Shown piece after piece: positions 17,382-25,759 of a stretch of DNA of 64,000 nt (its first letter is position 1; each line of letters opens with the position of its first letter). Origin of the DNA: Azonexus sp. (GTDB taxonomy: Bacteria > Pseudomonadota > Gammaproteobacteria > Burkholderiales > Rhodocyclaceae); contig JAGOBB010000007.1 of the NCBI GenBank assembly GCA_017983615.1, positions 34,833-98,832 on the forward strand. The letters run 5' to 3'. The notes beneath the pieces are model-generated. The model saw nothing but the letters and a program-made list of their open reading frames with translations. It did not search any database and was not told the origin of the DNA. Position numbers and translations under genes: made by a program.

Positions 17382-17397
17382 ATGCATGCAAATGCAT
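17382..17397. promoter_or_regulatory. Candidate PhaR-type operator upstream of phaC
   Basis: The 16-bp sequence ATGCATGCAAATGCAT is built of overlapping TGCA palindromes and lies 20 bp upstream of the phaC start. PhaR/PhbF repressors bind TGC..GCA-type sites, and phaR is in the same locus, so this is a plausible operator. Inferred, not demonstrated. Confidence 0.4.
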
Positions 17398-17416
17398 TGA
17401 CAGCGCCGAAGCGGGT

Positions 17417-19198
17417 ATGGAGAATCCAAAGGCTCAAACCCCCACAACAACAGATACGAGTTTTCCCATGGCGCAGGGATCGCACAATAACGATGCATTC
17501 ATGGGTTCGGCCGCGCAGTTCATGCAGGCCGGCCAGAACATGATGCAGCAGTTCATGGATTATCTCGGCAAGGCCGGTGGTTCGACCCCGGCAGCGCCTC
17601 TTCCCCCTGCCGATCCGCAAGCGCTGACGGCGTTGCAGAAGCAGTTCATGGATCAGCAGATGTCCTTGTGGCAGGCTATGCTGGTCAAACAACAAGGCCA
17701 GGAGCCGGCTTTCAATGTCGCCCCGGAACCCGGAGACCGCCGTTTCTCGGCGCCAGAGTGGAAGGAAAGCCCGATCTACGACTACGTGCATCAGGCCTAT
17801 CTGCTCAATACCCAGTATCTGAAGCAGATGATTGAGGTGCTTCCGGCACAGGACGAAAAAGCCAAGGAACGCATGCGTTTCCTCGCCCGCCAGATGGCTG
17901 ATGCCATGGCACCGTCGAATTTCGCTGCGACCAATCCCGAATTCATCAAACTGGCCTTGGAAACCAAGGGCCAGAGCATCACTGACGGCATCAACAACCT
18001 GATCAAGGATTTCGAGAAGGGCCGTATTTCGATGACCGATGAATCGGTGTTCGAGGTCGGCAAGAACATCGCCAACACCGAAGGCGCCGTCGTCTACGAA
18101 AACGACGTGATGCAACTGATCCAGTATGCGCCGCTCACCGCTAAGGTCGGTACGCGGCCGCTGCTGGTTGTGCCGCCGTGCATCAACAAGTTCTACATCA
18201 TGGACCTGCAGCCGGCAAACTCGCTGATCCGCTTCATGGTCGAGCAGGGAAATACTGTTTTCCTCGTTTCCTGGCGTAATCCGCAGGAAGGGCAGGGGCA
18301 TCTGGGCTGGGACGACTACCTTGAGAATGGCCCGATCACTGCGCTGCATGTCGTTCAGGAAATCACCAAGGTCAAGCAGGTCAATGCCCTGGGTTTCTGT
18401 GTCGGTGGCACGATCCTGACTTCGTCTCTGGCCGTGCTCAAGGCGCGTGGTGAAAGTCCGGTTGCCTCGCTTACCCTGCTGACCACGCTACTTGATTTCT
18501 CCGATACCGGCGAGATCGGCCTGTTCATTGATGAGAATGGCGTTTCGACCCGCGAAGCGACCATCGGCAAGGGCGGCCTTCTGCCGGCGCGCGACCTGCA
18601 GAACACCTTCTCCTTCCTGCGCGCCAACGATCTGGTCTGGAACTACGTTACCGGCAACTACCTGAAGGGCCAGAAGCCGCAAGCCTTCGACCTTCTCTAC
18701 TGGAATTCCGATTCGACCAACCTGCCGGGGCCGTTCGCTTGCTGGTACATGCGCAACATGTATCTGGAAAATAACCTGCGCGTGCCGGGCAAGCTGGCGA
18801 TGTGCGGCCAGAAAGTCGATCTCGGCCAGCTCGACATGCCGGTCTACCTGCTGGCGACCCGCGAGGACCATATCGTCCCCTGGCAGTCGGCCTACCAGAG
18901 CACGCGAATTCTTAGTGGCAAGGTCCGCTTTGTGCTCGGCGCTTCCGGCCACATCGCCGGGGTTATCAATCCGGCCAGCAAGAACAAGCGCAGCTACTGG
19001 CTCAACGATGATTTGAAAAACGATGCCGAAGGCTGGCTGACCGCAGCCGAAGAAAGGAATGGCAGCTGGTGGACCGACTGGGCTGCCTGGCTGAAACCGT
19101 TGTCAGGAGAACAGCGGGCACCGCGCAAACCGGGGAACGTCAAATACAAGCCGATCGAACCGGCACCCGGTCGTTACGTCAAGGAACGCGCGGTATAA
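17417..19198 (+). CDS. phaC: Class I polyhydroxyalkanoate synthase
   Basis: Polymerises (R)-3-hydroxyacyl-CoA into PHB granules. The 593-residue length is class I. The lipase-like box is GFCVGG at 326-331 with nucleophile Cys328. The general-base regions LLATREDHIVPW (Asp) and GASGHIAGVINP (His) follow. The C-terminus WAAWLKPLSGEQRAPRKPGN is typical of class I. The N-terminal ~110 residues are variable and Gln/Met-rich. Start at 17417 was chosen as the first ATG; an alternative at 17468 (MAQGSHNND) is possible. phaB follows after 23 bp. No phaA thiolase is present in the window. Confidence 0.95.
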   Translation: MENPKAQTPTTTDTSFPMAQGSHNNDAFMGSAAQFMQAGQNMMQQFMDYLGKAGGSTPAAPLPPADPQALTALQKQFMDQQMSLWQAMLVKQQGQEPAFNVAPEPGDRRFSAPEWKESPIYDYVHQAYLLNTQYLKQMIEVLPAQDEKAKERMRFLARQMADAMAPSNFAATNPEFIKLALETKGQSITDGINNLIKDFEKGRISMTDESVFEVGKNIANTEGAVVYENDVMQLIQYAPLTAKVGTRPLLVVPPCINKFYIMDLQPANSLIRFMVEQGNTVFLVSWRNPQEGQGHLGWDDYLENGPITALHVVQEITKVKQVNALGFCVGGTILTSSLAVLKARGESPVASLTLLTTLLDFSDTGEIGLFIDENGVSTREATIGKGGLLPARDLQNTFSFLRANDLVWNYVTGNYLKGQKPQAFDLLYWNSDSTNLPGPFACWYMRNMYLENNLRVPGKLAMCGQKVDLGQLDMPVYLLATREDHIVPWQSAYQSTRILSGKVRFVLGASGHIAGVINPASKNKRSYWLNDDLKNDAEGWLTAAEERNGSWWTDWAAWLKPLSGEQRAPRKPGNVKYKPIEPAPGRYVKERAV

Positions 19199-19221
19199 AA
19201 TTTCTCAGTGAGGGGATCAAG

Positions 19222-19962
19222 ATGTCGCGAGTGGCACTGGTTACAGGGGGAATGGGTGGTCTCGGCGAGGCAGTCTGCATCAAGCTGGCTGCCTTGGGTT
19301 TCCGGGTAGTTACGACGTATTCACCGGGTAACGCCAAGGTGGATCACTGGCTCAACTCGATGCATAACCTGGGCTACGGCTTCAAGGCCTACCCGTGCGA
19401 TGTCACCGATTTCGAGTCGGCCCGCGAGTGTATCGAAACGGTGACCCGTGAGATTGGACCGGTCGACGTGCTGGTCAATAACGCCGGCATTACCCGCGAC
19501 ATGACCTTCAAGAAAATGACCAAGGCCGACTGGGATGCGGTGATGCACACCAACCTCGATTCTGTCTTCAACATGACCAAGCAGGTCATGGATGGCATGG
19601 TAGAACGCAAGTGGGGCCGGGTTATCAATGTGTCATCGGTCAATGGCCAGAAGGGCGCTTTCGGGCAGACCAACTATTCGGCTGCCAAGGCCGGCATGCA
19701 TGGCTTCACCAAGGCCTTGGCACTGGAAGTGGCCAAGCAGGGCGTCACCGTCAATACCATTTCTCCGGGGTATATCGGCACCAAGATGGTGACGGCGATC
19801 CCGCAGGAAATCCTCGATTCAAAAATTCTTCCGCAGATCCCGGTTAACCGACTGGGTAAGCCGGAAGAAATCGCTGGCCTCGTTGCCTATCTCGCTTCCG
19901 ATGAGGCGGCGTTTGTGACAGGGGCCAATATTTCCATCAACGGCGGTCAGCACATGTATTGA
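19222..19962 (+). CDS. phaB: Acetoacetyl-CoA reductase (copy 1)
   Basis: NADPH-dependent short-chain dehydrogenase making (R)-3-hydroxybutyryl-CoA for PhaC. The 246-residue protein shows TGGMGGLG (cofactor loop), NNAG, the catalytic Ser in NVSSVNG, YSAAK (Tyr and Lys) and SPGYIGTKM, all as in PhaB. The start at 19222 follows GAGGGGATCAAG; the longer frame upstream runs through phaC in another phase and is a shadow. Followed 49 bp later by a close paralog in the same direction. Confidence 0.94.
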   Translation: MSRVALVTGGMGGLGEAVCIKLAALGFRVVTTYSPGNAKVDHWLNSMHNLGYGFKAYPCDVTDFESARECIETVTREIGPVDVLVNNAGITRDMTFKKMTKADWDAVMHTNLDSVFNMTKQVMDGMVERKWGRVINVSSVNGQKGAFGQTNYSAAKAGMHGFTKALALEVAKQGVTVNTISPGYIGTKMVTAIPQEILDSKILPQIPVNRLGKPEEIAGLVAYLASDEAAFVTGANISINGGQHMY

Positions 19963-20011
19963 CTGGCGTTTTTTACCCCGCTGTATATATCAACAACAGG
20001 AAGGAATATTT

Positions 20012-20755
20012 ATGACGCAACGTGTTGCTCTCGTTACCGGTGCCATGGGTGGTCTTGGAACCGCAATCTGCCAGGAACTGGCCAAGGCCGGCCACAAGGT
20101 CGTCGCTTCTTATCATCCGCAATTTGACAACAAGGATGCCTGGCTGGCCGAAATGTCTGCCGCCGGTTTCAATGACTTCGTCTGTGTCGCCGGCGATGTG
20201 TCCTCGCTGGAAGACTGCCAGAAGATGGTTGCCGAAGCTGAAGCCGCTTGCGGCCAGGTCGATATCCTGGTGAACAACGCCGGCATTACCCGCGACCGCA
20301 TGTTCGCCAAGATGGAACGTGATGGCTGGGATGCCGTGATCGCCACCAACCTGACCTCGCTGTTCAACATGACCAAGCAAGTCTCCGCCAAGATGGCTGA
20401 GCGTGGCTTTGGCCGTATCATCAACATCTCCTCGGTCAATGGCGTCAAGGGTCAGGCTGGCCAGACCAACTACTCCGCCGCCAAGGCTGGCGTGATCGGC
20501 TTCACCAAGGCACTGGCTGCCGAACTGGCCGCCAAGGGCGTGACCGTCAACGCCATCGCCCCGGGCTACATCGCCACCAAGATGGTCATGGCCATCAAGC
20601 CTGAAGTTCTGCAGACCATCATCGACTCCGTGCCGATGAAGCGTCTGGGCAAACCGGAAGAAATGGGCGCTGCCTGCGTCTATCTGTCTTCCGAAGGCGC
20701 TGGCTTCATGACCGGTGCCACGCTGAACATCAACGGTGGCCTGTACTACCAGTAA
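20012..20755 (+). CDS. phaB: Acetoacetyl-CoA reductase (copy 2)
   Basis: Second PhaB-type reductase of 247 residues, clearly homologous to copy 1: TGAMGGLG cofactor loop, NNAGITRD, ISSVNGVKGQAGQTNYSAAK and APGYIATKM. A good ribosome site (AGGAAGG) precedes the ATG. Codon choice is strongly biased to C-ending codons, suggesting high expression compared with copy 1. The tandem pair likely arose by duplication and may differ in cofactor or expression level. A strong terminator follows before phaR. Confidence 0.94.
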   Translation: MTQRVALVTGAMGGLGTAICQELAKAGHKVVASYHPQFDNKDAWLAEMSAAGFNDFVCVAGDVSSLEDCQKMVAEAEAACGQVDILVNNAGITRDRMFAKMERDGWDAVIATNLTSLFNMTKQVSAKMAERGFGRIINISSVNGVKGQAGQTNYSAAKAGVIGFTKALAAELAAKGVTVNAIAPGYIATKMVMAIKPEVLQTIIDSVPMKRLGKPEEMGAACVYLSSEGAGFMTGATLNINGGLYYQ

Positions 20756-20813
20756 GCAAACGTTTGTATGTTGTTCAGTGCAAAAAATATTGAACTTTTT
20801 GCATTGCAGCACG

Positions 20814-20842
20814 AAATGGGCGCCTCAGGGCGCCCATTTTTT
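20814..20842 (+). terminator. Intrinsic terminator after phaB copy 2
   Basis: Stem ATGGGCGCC / GGCGCCCAT (20816-20824 and 20829-20837) with TCAG loop followed by TTTTTT. It ends the phaCBB transcript and separates it from the phaR promoter. Confidence 0.9.
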
Positions 20843-20846
20843 GCGC

Positions 20847-20864
20847 TATAATGTTGCACTGCAC
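20847..20864 (+). promoter_or_regulatory. phaR promoter -10 and candidate autorepressor site
   Basis: A perfect -10 element TATAAT (20847-20852) is followed directly by GTTGCACTGCAC (20853-20864), a TGC..GCA-type sequence covering the expected transcription start. PhaR family repressors autoregulate through such sites. No convincing -35 is seen because the terminator stem occupies that region. Confidence 0.55.
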
Positions 20865-20888
20865 TAAAACTGTATTGAGGATCGCTGC

Positions 20889-21446
20889 ATGTCGGAACCG
20901 GTACGCCTGATCAAGAAATACCCCAACCGTCGTCTTTACGATACGAAGACGAGTGCGTACATCACCCTCGGCGATGTCAAGGATTTGGTGCTGAAGTTCG
21001 AGGAATTCAAGGTCCTCGACGCCAAGACCGGCGATGACCTGACGCGCAGCATCCTGCTCCAGATCATCCTCGAAGAGGAAACCGGCGGCATGCCGATGTT
21101 CTCCAGCGAGCTACTTTCCGGTTTCATCCGTTTCTACGGCAGCACCATGCAGGGTATGCTCGGCAAGTACCTGGAAAACAACATGCGTACCTTTGTCGAT
21201 TTCCAGGGCAAGCTGCAGGAGCAGTCGCGCACCATGTACGGTGCCAACAGCGGCGAGAACGCCCACATGCAGGCGGATTTCTGGAACCAGTTCCTGAACC
21301 TGCAGCAGCCGGCCATGCAGAGCATGATGACGGCCTACATGGACCAGTCGAAGAAGATGTTCCAGTCGATGCAGGGCCAGATGCAGACCCAGACGCGGAC
21401 CATGTTCACCGGTTTTCAGTACAACCCGGAAAAGACCGACAAGTAA
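20889..21446 (+). CDS. phaR: Polyhydroxyalkanoate synthesis repressor
   Basis: Regulator that binds both DNA and PHB granules and represses phasin and phaR genes. The 185-residue protein has the N-terminal DNA-binding PHB_acc_N domain (LIKKYPNRRLYDTKTSAYITLGDVKDLV, 7-34), the PHB_acc region (RSILLQIILEEETGGMPMFS) and a Met/Gln-rich tail (QSMMTAYMDQSKKMFQSMQGQMQTQ) that likely interacts with granules. It is transcribed separately from phaCBB. It converges with nifM with only 15 bp between stop codons. Confidence 0.95.
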   Translation: MSEPVRLIKKYPNRRLYDTKTSAYITLGDVKDLVLKFEEFKVLDAKTGDDLTRSILLQIILEEETGGMPMFSSELLSGFIRFYGSTMQGMLGKYLENNMRTFVDFQGKLQEQSRTMYGANSGENAHMQADFWNQFLNLQQPAMQSMMTAYMDQSKKMFQSMQGQMQTQTRTMFTGFQYNPEKTDK

Positions 21447-21461
21447 GTTTACGGGCCGCGA

Positions 21462-22292
21462 TCAGGCGGCCTGGTTTATCGGCATTCCCAGCGACTTTAT
21501 CCAGTCGCGTTGTGCTTCGCGGCGGCGCTTGTCGCTCAGCCGCTCGATGATCTTCTCCCGTACTTCGGCAAACGGCAGCAGACCACTCGGTAGTATTTCG
21601 TCACAGCGCAGGATGTGGAGGCCGATCGGCGATTCGAGCACGCCGCTGATCTCGCCTTCGCTCAAAGCAAAGGCTGCTGGTTCCAGCTCAACGTAGAGTT
21701 GCTGGCGCTTGACGACCCCAAGCTTGCCGCCTTCCATGGCGGTTGGGCACTGCGAATGACGCAGCGCAGCCTGGCCGAAATTTTCGCCATTTTTCAGGCT
21801 CGACCGTAGCATTTCCAGCGTGGCGCTCGCCTTGGTCTTCTCCTGGGTATTGCCAAAGGTGATCAGGATGTGGCGCAGGCGGCGTGCCTCTGGCCGGTCG
21901 AAAGCTTCCGGGTGCAGGCGGTAGTAGATCTCGGCATCGACGGCGCTGACCGGCGGAGTGGTCGAGGCGATCTTTTCGAGTACCGATTCGACGCGCAGGT
22001 CGCGCTCGACTGATTTTTCCAGCTCATCCCGGTCGAGACCGATACGCGCCATGTCCTGGGCGAACTCGTCGTCAGATGGGTAGCGCTTGCGGATTTCGGC
22101 GAGCCGGTTCCGCAGCGTTGCAGCGGGAACAACGACATTGGCCGCATCTGCGCTGGCCAGGATGCGTTGCTCGATGCCGTCCTGCTTGCTGGCGATTTCG
22201 TCGAGGCGGCCGCGCTCCGGTTCGCTCAGCGTTTCCGGAGCCTTCTTGAACAGCTCCCAGGACAGTTTCAGTTCGAGGTAAGCGTGCTGCAT
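21462..22292 (-). CDS. nifM: Nitrogen fixation protein NifM, peptidyl-prolyl isomerase
   Basis: Parvulin-type prolyl isomerase needed for nitrogenase iron protein (NifH) maturation. The 276-residue protein has an N-terminal helical region (MQHAYLELKLSWELFKKAP) and a PpiC domain (about 136-235) with HILITF (141-146), a conserved GGKLGVVKRQQL block and IGLHILRCDEI. Residues 160-173 (EMLRSSLKNGENFG) are encoded by a dispersed repeat in sense orientation, at a position normally holding a similar helix. The start at 22292 matches the NifM N-terminus; upstream residues in the longer frame belong to nifZ in another phase. Last gene of the nifV operon. Confidence 0.9.
   Translation of the reverse strand: MQHAYLELKLSWELFKKAPETLSEPERGRLDEIASKQDGIEQRILASADAANVVVPAATLRNRLAEIRKRYPSDDEFAQDMARIGLDRDELEKSVERDLRVESVLEKIASTTPPVSAVDAEIYYRLHPEAFDRPEARRLRHILITFGNTQEKTKASATLEMLRSSLKNGENFGQAALRHSQCPTAMEGGKLGVVKRQQLYVELEPAAFALSEGEISGVLESPIGLHILRCDEILPSGLLPFAEVREKIIERLSDKRRREAQRDWIKSLGMPINQAA
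21775..21815 (-). repeat. Dispersed uptake-signal-like repeat, copy 4 (inside nifM)
   Basis: Core AATGCTACGGTC on the minus strand (21802-21813), then GAGCCTG, AAAAAT, GGCG and AAAATTTC. It is sense to nifM, read as E-M-L-R-S. Confidence 0.9.
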
Positions 22293-22296
22293 GATG

Positions 22297-22758
22297 TCAT
22301 TCCCTGGTTTCGGTCGCGCTGGCCAGGATACCTTCCGGAATCTGCAGGACGCGCCCCGGCAGGCTGTCGAAATGGATGTGGTAGGCGACGCCACCGGGTG
22401 CATCGCGTATCACCTTGATCACCTCCCCGACGGCACCCATTTCGATCAGCACTTCGCCGCCAACCGAGAGGCCCTTGACCGCCACGACCTTTTCCCGGAA
22501 CTCGAATTTCGATGGCGTCCATGGATCGTCGGCGCCGATCAATTCCTCTTCGCGGCACCCGACAATCTTGCCTTCTTCGAGGAAGTTTACCGAGTAGATG
22601 ATCTGGTCCTGCAGGAAGGTGCCGACATCAACGACGTAGCCGATGCTGCCGCGGCGGACCAGCGGTGCACCAGGATCGAGGCCAGGGTAGGTGCCGTCGT
22701 TGCGGACGTTGCGGGTGAGACGCACGGCCTCACCGTACTCCCACTGAGCGTTCATCAT
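22297..22758 (-). CDS. nifZ: Nitrogen fixation protein NifZ
   Basis: Chaperone-like protein for P-cluster maturation in the MoFe protein. The 153-residue protein has the NifZ signatures WEYGEAVRLTRNVRNDGTYPG and LVRRGSIGYVVDVGTFLQDQIIYSVNFLE, plus a second SH3-like half (VGGEVLIEMGAVGEVIKVIRDA). The start is the first of two adjacent ATGs and overlaps the nifW stop as ATGA, indicating coupling. nifM starts 4 bp downstream. Confidence 0.92.
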   Translation of the reverse strand: MMNAQWEYGEAVRLTRNVRNDGTYPGLDPGAPLVRRGSIGYVVDVGTFLQDQIIYSVNFLEEGKIVGCREEELIGADDPWTPSKFEFREKVVAVKGLSVGGEVLIEMGAVGEVIKVIRDAPGGVAYHIHFDSLPGRVLQIPEGILASATETRE

Positions 22759-23096
22759 TCGCGGAATACCTTGTCGAGGGAAACGAAGGAACTGAACCCG
22801 CCTTCCGGCTTGGCCTGGTTCTGGAAGACCGCGAAGACCTTCTCGGTGATCGAATTGGAGACCACGAAATCCTGATAGGCGCGTTCCAGCCACAGACGGT
22901 AGATGCCGCGCTGCTGGGCTTCCTCGGGCGGCAGGTTGGGCGCCTGCCGGGTCAGATAGTCGTGGAAGCGCTGCAGGATGTGCAGGCGGTTCACATGAAC
23001 GACGGACGGGTCGTAGGGAACCTCGAAATAGTCCAGGAAATCTTCGGCCGAGACCAGGTCTTCCATGGCTTCGGCAAGGCTAAGAGTGTCTTCCAT
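22755..23096 (-). CDS. nifW: Nitrogenase-stabilizing protein NifW
   Basis: Protects the MoFe protein from oxygen and acts in its late maturation. The 113-residue protein has the NifW core LVSAEDFLDYFEVPYDPSVVHVNRLHILQRF and YRLWLERAYQDFVVSN. The start MEDTLSLAEAMEDL at 23096 was preferred over an upstream ATG (23120) because GAGGAGG lies at good spacing; the upstream ATG overlaps the preceding gene. Stop overlaps nifZ. Confidence 0.93.
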   Translation of the reverse strand: MEDTLSLAEAMEDLVSAEDFLDYFEVPYDPSVVHVNRLHILQRFHDYLTRQAPNLPPEEAQQRGIYRLWLERAYQDFVVSNSITEKVFAVFQNQAKPEGGFSSFVSLDKVFRE

Positions 23097-23106
23097 GATG
23101 GCCTCC

Positions 23107-23649
23107 TCAGGCTGCGACAAGGGTTAGTGACGGGTTTTCGGCAGGCGTCGCGTCTTCGCTCTGGAATTCATCGACGACTTCAAGCAGTTTGGCGGCGCCG
23201 AGATGGTCTCGGCTGTCCAGCGCGGCCAGCTTGCTCAGACGGTCGCGCGATTCGGCGATGCGGCCGAGACGGAGCAGAACGACGCTTTCGGCCTTCAGCG
23301 CCAGCAGGTAGAAGCGCAGCAAGCCGAATGAAGTGGCCGCGGCAGAACCGAGCTGGGCTTCGTCGATCTGCCGCCAGTCTGCCGGGATGCCGAGGTGGCG
23401 GGCCGAGACGCGCTTGGCGTGGTCGGCGACGATCAGCACGTCTTCAAGCCGGTGCTGGTAGAAATAGTAGCGGTAGAGGCTGACCAGCACGGTCAGATGC
23501 TCAGGGGCCAGCAGATGGGCGCGGAGCAGGGCCAGTTCGGCGGTCGGGTTGCCGTAATCCTCGGCCGCCTGGGCGATCAGGCGTTCGGCCTCGGCGGGCA
23601 GGGCATCCTCGAAGTAGAGCTTACAGTCGGAGAAGTCGAGCAGGTCCAT
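23107..23649 (-). CDS. Unassigned protein of the nif operon (TPR-like helices)
   Basis: A 180-residue protein between cysE and nifW, starting MDLLDFSDCKLYFEDALP. The predicted structure is nearly all helical, with TPR-like alternation (AAEDYGNPTAELALLRAHLLAPEHLTVLVSLYRYYFYQHRLEDVLIVADHAKRV). No catalytic motif or signal peptide. Spacing of 1 bp to cysE and 10 bp to nifW places it inside the NifA-controlled operon. I do not recognise a named family. A scaffold or chaperone role in nitrogenase maturation would fit the neighbours but is inference. Confidence 0.8.
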   Translation of the reverse strand: MDLLDFSDCKLYFEDALPAEAERLIAQAAEDYGNPTAELALLRAHLLAPEHLTVLVSLYRYYFYQHRLEDVLIVADHAKRVSARHLGIPADWRQIDEAQLGSAAATSFGLLRFYLLALKAESVVLLRLGRIAESRDRLSKLAALDSRDHLGAAKLLEVVDEFQSEDATPAENPSLTLVAA

Positions 23650-23650
23650 G

Positions 23651-24439
23651 TCAGTGCATCGCCTCGTGCATATCCGCGTTTTCGCAGCACAGGTCGCCGG
23701 CGCTGCAGGTCCGGCATTCGCCGGTGTGGTCGGCCGGGGCCGGTTCGTGGCGCAGTTCCGCGAGCTCCTTTTCCAGTGTTTCGATGCGCTCGATCAGGCA
23801 GGCGATCGACTTGGCCACTGGGTCGGGCAGGACGTTGTGGTCGAGGCTGATGCCGTTCGCCGGGCGTGCCGTACCGACCCGGGTGTCGACGATCCGGCCG
23901 GGTACGCCGACGACGGTCCGGTCGGCTGGCACGTCCTTGACGACCACGGAGTTGGCGCCGACGCGGACGCGCTCGCCGATGCTGATCGGGCCGAGAATCT
24001 TGGCGCCGGCGCCGACGACGACGCCGTCGGCCAGGGTCGGGTGGCGCTTGCCCTTGTTCCACGAGGTGCCGCCCAGCGTGACGCCGTGGTAGAGCGTGAC
24101 ATCGTCGCCGACTTCGGCGGTTTCGCCGATCACAACGCCAGCCCCATGGTCGATGAAAAAGCGGTGGCCGATGGTGGCGCCGGGATGGATGTCGACATTG
24201 GTCAGCGTCCGGCTCAGGAAGGACAGGAAGCGGGCCGCGAAGCGCCAGCCGTTCTGCCATAGCCGGTGCGACAGGCGGTGGGCAAGGATGGCATGGACGC
24301 CGGGGTAGGTGGTCAGCACCTCCAGCGTCGAGCGGGCGGCCGGGTCGCGCTGAAAGACGCAGGCCAGGTCTTCCTTGAGGGTTGCCCAGAGGCCGGGTGC
24401 TGCCATCGTGCTTGCGGTCATGGTCATCGCTTCAGACAT
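23651..24439 (-). CDS. cysE: Serine O-acetyltransferase (nif-linked)
   Basis: Makes O-acetylserine for cysteine synthesis, supplying sulfur for NifS. The 262-residue protein has the SAT N-terminal helices and a left-handed beta-helix with hexapeptide repeats ([43 protein letters not shown]). The catalytic His lies in the FIDHG and YHGVTLGG regions. The C-terminal tail is unusually Cys-rich ([13 protein letters not shown], five Cys in ~12 residues), which could bind metal or respond to redox. Start at 24439 overlaps nifV by 8 bp; internal ATGs at 24427 and 24421 are alternatives. Confidence 0.9.
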   Translation of the reverse strand: MSEAMTMTASTMAAPGLWATLKEDLACVFQRDPAARSTLEVLTTYPGVHAILAHRLSHRLWQNGWRFAARFLSFLSRTLTNVDIHPGATIGHRFFIDHGAGVVIGETAEVGDDVTLYHGVTLGGTSWNKGKRHPTLADGVVVGAGAKILGPISIGERVRVGANSVVVKDVPADRTVVGVPGRIVDTRVGTARPANGISLDHNVLPDPVAKSIACLIERIETLEKELAELRHEPAPADHTGECRTCSAGDLCCENADMHEAMH

Positions 24440-25571
24440 GGAGGTGGCTCCGGGCGGAAGCCAGAAGGTCGCGCAGGTCGGACACTTCCGGCGGGTGCTT
24501 GTGTTCGGCGACGAAGTTGCGGACACGCGGCAGCATGGCCTGCGCTTCGGCCTCGCCGAGTTCGAAACCGAGGCCGGCATAGACGACCTGCACGGCGCGC
24601 GAACCGGAATGCTTGCCGAGCACGATGCGGTGCGCCTGGCCGACTTCGCGCGGATCGAAGCCCTGATAGTTGTCAGGGTGCTTCAACAGGCCATCGACGT
24701 GAATGCCGGCTTCGTGGGTGAAGGCGCCGGCGCCCACGACGCTCTTCTGCCACGGAATGGCGCGACCGGAGGCGCTGGCCACCTTGGCTGACAGCGAAGG
24801 GAAGCCCTTGAGACTGACGCCGGTCTCGATGCCGTGCAGCTTGGTCAGGCCGAGCACGACTTCTTCGAGTGGGGCGTTGCCGGCCCGCTCGCCGAGGCCA
24901 TTGACCGTAGTGTTGACGTGCGTCGCGCCGGCCTTGCAGGCGGCCAGCGTGTTGGCGGTGGCCAGGCCCATGTCGTCGTGGGCGTGCATTTCGATCTCGA
25001 GGCCGGTATTACGGCGCAGCGTCGAGATGCGGTCGAAGGTGCCAAACGGTTCGAGGATGCCCAGCGTGTCGGCGAAGCGCAGGCGGCGGGCGCCGGCCCG
25101 TTCGGCTGTCTCGGCCAGGGCGCAGAGGAAGTTCAGGTCAGCGCGCGAGGCATCCTCGCAGCCGAGGCCGACTTCGAGGCCAAGATTCAACGCGGCGCCT
25201 ATGAACTTGGGCAGTTCGCGCAGCAGCCAGGCGCGCTCCTGCTTCAGCTTGTAGGCCAGATGCTGGTCGGAGGCGGGCACCGAAATGTCGATCAGGTGGG
25301 CACCGAGACCGGCGCAGGCGGCGATGTCGGCCGGGTGCATGCGGCTCCACACCATCAGGCGCGGGGCGAGTTGGAGGTCGGCGACGGCGCGGATCGAGTT
25401 GCGCTCCTCGACGCCCATCGCCGGGATGCCGACTTCCAGTTCAGGCACGCCGATGGCGGCCAGCTGGCGGGCGATGTCCAGTTTTTCGTCGAGCGAGAAA
25501 GCCACGCCAGCCGACTGCTCGCCATCGCGTAGCGTCGTGTCGTTGATTGTGACAAAGGGCGTGGTGGTCAT
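24432..25571 (-). CDS. nifV: Homocitrate synthase NifV
   Basis: Condenses acetyl-CoA with 2-oxoglutarate to homocitrate, the organic ligand of FeMo-co. The 379-residue protein has the HMGL-type TIM barrel with [15 protein letters not shown] (metal and substrate site), [32 protein letters not shown], and the C-terminal [12 protein letters not shown] and LGKHSG motifs. First gene of a six-gene operon. The start lies about 25 bp downstream of a perfect sigma-54 promoter. TGT-N10-ACA is found about 60 bp further upstream. Confidence 0.95.
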   Translation of the reverse strand: MTTTPFVTINDTTLRDGEQSAGVAFSLDEKLDIARQLAAIGVPELEVGIPAMGVEERNSIRAVADLQLAPRLMVWSRMHPADIAACAGLGAHLIDISVPASDQHLAYKLKQERAWLLRELPKFIGAALNLGLEVGLGCEDASRADLNFLCALAETAERAGARRLRFADTLGILEPFGTFDRISTLRRNTGLEIEMHAHDDMGLATANTLAACKAGATHVNTTVNGLGERAGNAPLEEVVLGLTKLHGIETGVSLKGFPSLSAKVASASGRAIPWQKSVVGAGAFTHEAGIHVDGLLKHPDNYQGFDPREVGQAHRIVLGKHSGSRAVQVVYAGLGFELGEAEAQAMLPRVRNFVAEHKHPPEVSDLRDLLASARSHLHV

Positions 25572-25594
25572 TGGTTTCTCCTCGCAGCTTATCT

Positions 25595-25610
25595 AGCAAA
25601 GGTGGTGCCA
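25595..25610 (-). promoter_or_regulatory. Sigma-54 (-24/-12) promoter of nifV operon
   Basis: On the minus strand TGGCAC-CACCT-TTGCT matches the RpoN consensus TGGCAC-N5-TTGCW exactly, 24 bp from the nifV ATG. Confidence 0.92.
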
Positions 25611-25671
25611 ATGTTTAAGTCATTGAAAAAATTCTTGTTTTTTATGTCGTATCGGTGCAATGTCGCGGCAA

Positions 25672-25687
25672 TGTCGAGAATGCGACA
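25672..25687. promoter_or_regulatory. NifA upstream activator sequence for nifV
   Basis: TGTCGAGAATGCGACA is a perfect TGT-N10-ACA NifA site with a longer TGTCG/CGACA palindrome, about 60 bp upstream of the -24 element. Confidence 0.88.
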
Positions 25688-25759
25688 ATGCCTGCAGGCG
25701 CCAGGAGGGTTTGGCGCCGTAGCTTGCTGTCATGCAAAAGAAATTCCTGGAGTGCTGCC

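Noticed and set aside
24900-24920. GACCGTAGTGTT in nifV as another repeat copy
   Set aside because: Two mismatches to the core, no following A/T tracts, and the encoded HVNTTVNG stretch is fully explained by the conserved NifV motif.
25655-25759. N-terminal extension of the ene-reductase
   Set aside because: The extra 35 residues would cover the NifA site of nifV and lack similarity to the family; the start at MPGLFSPI is standard.
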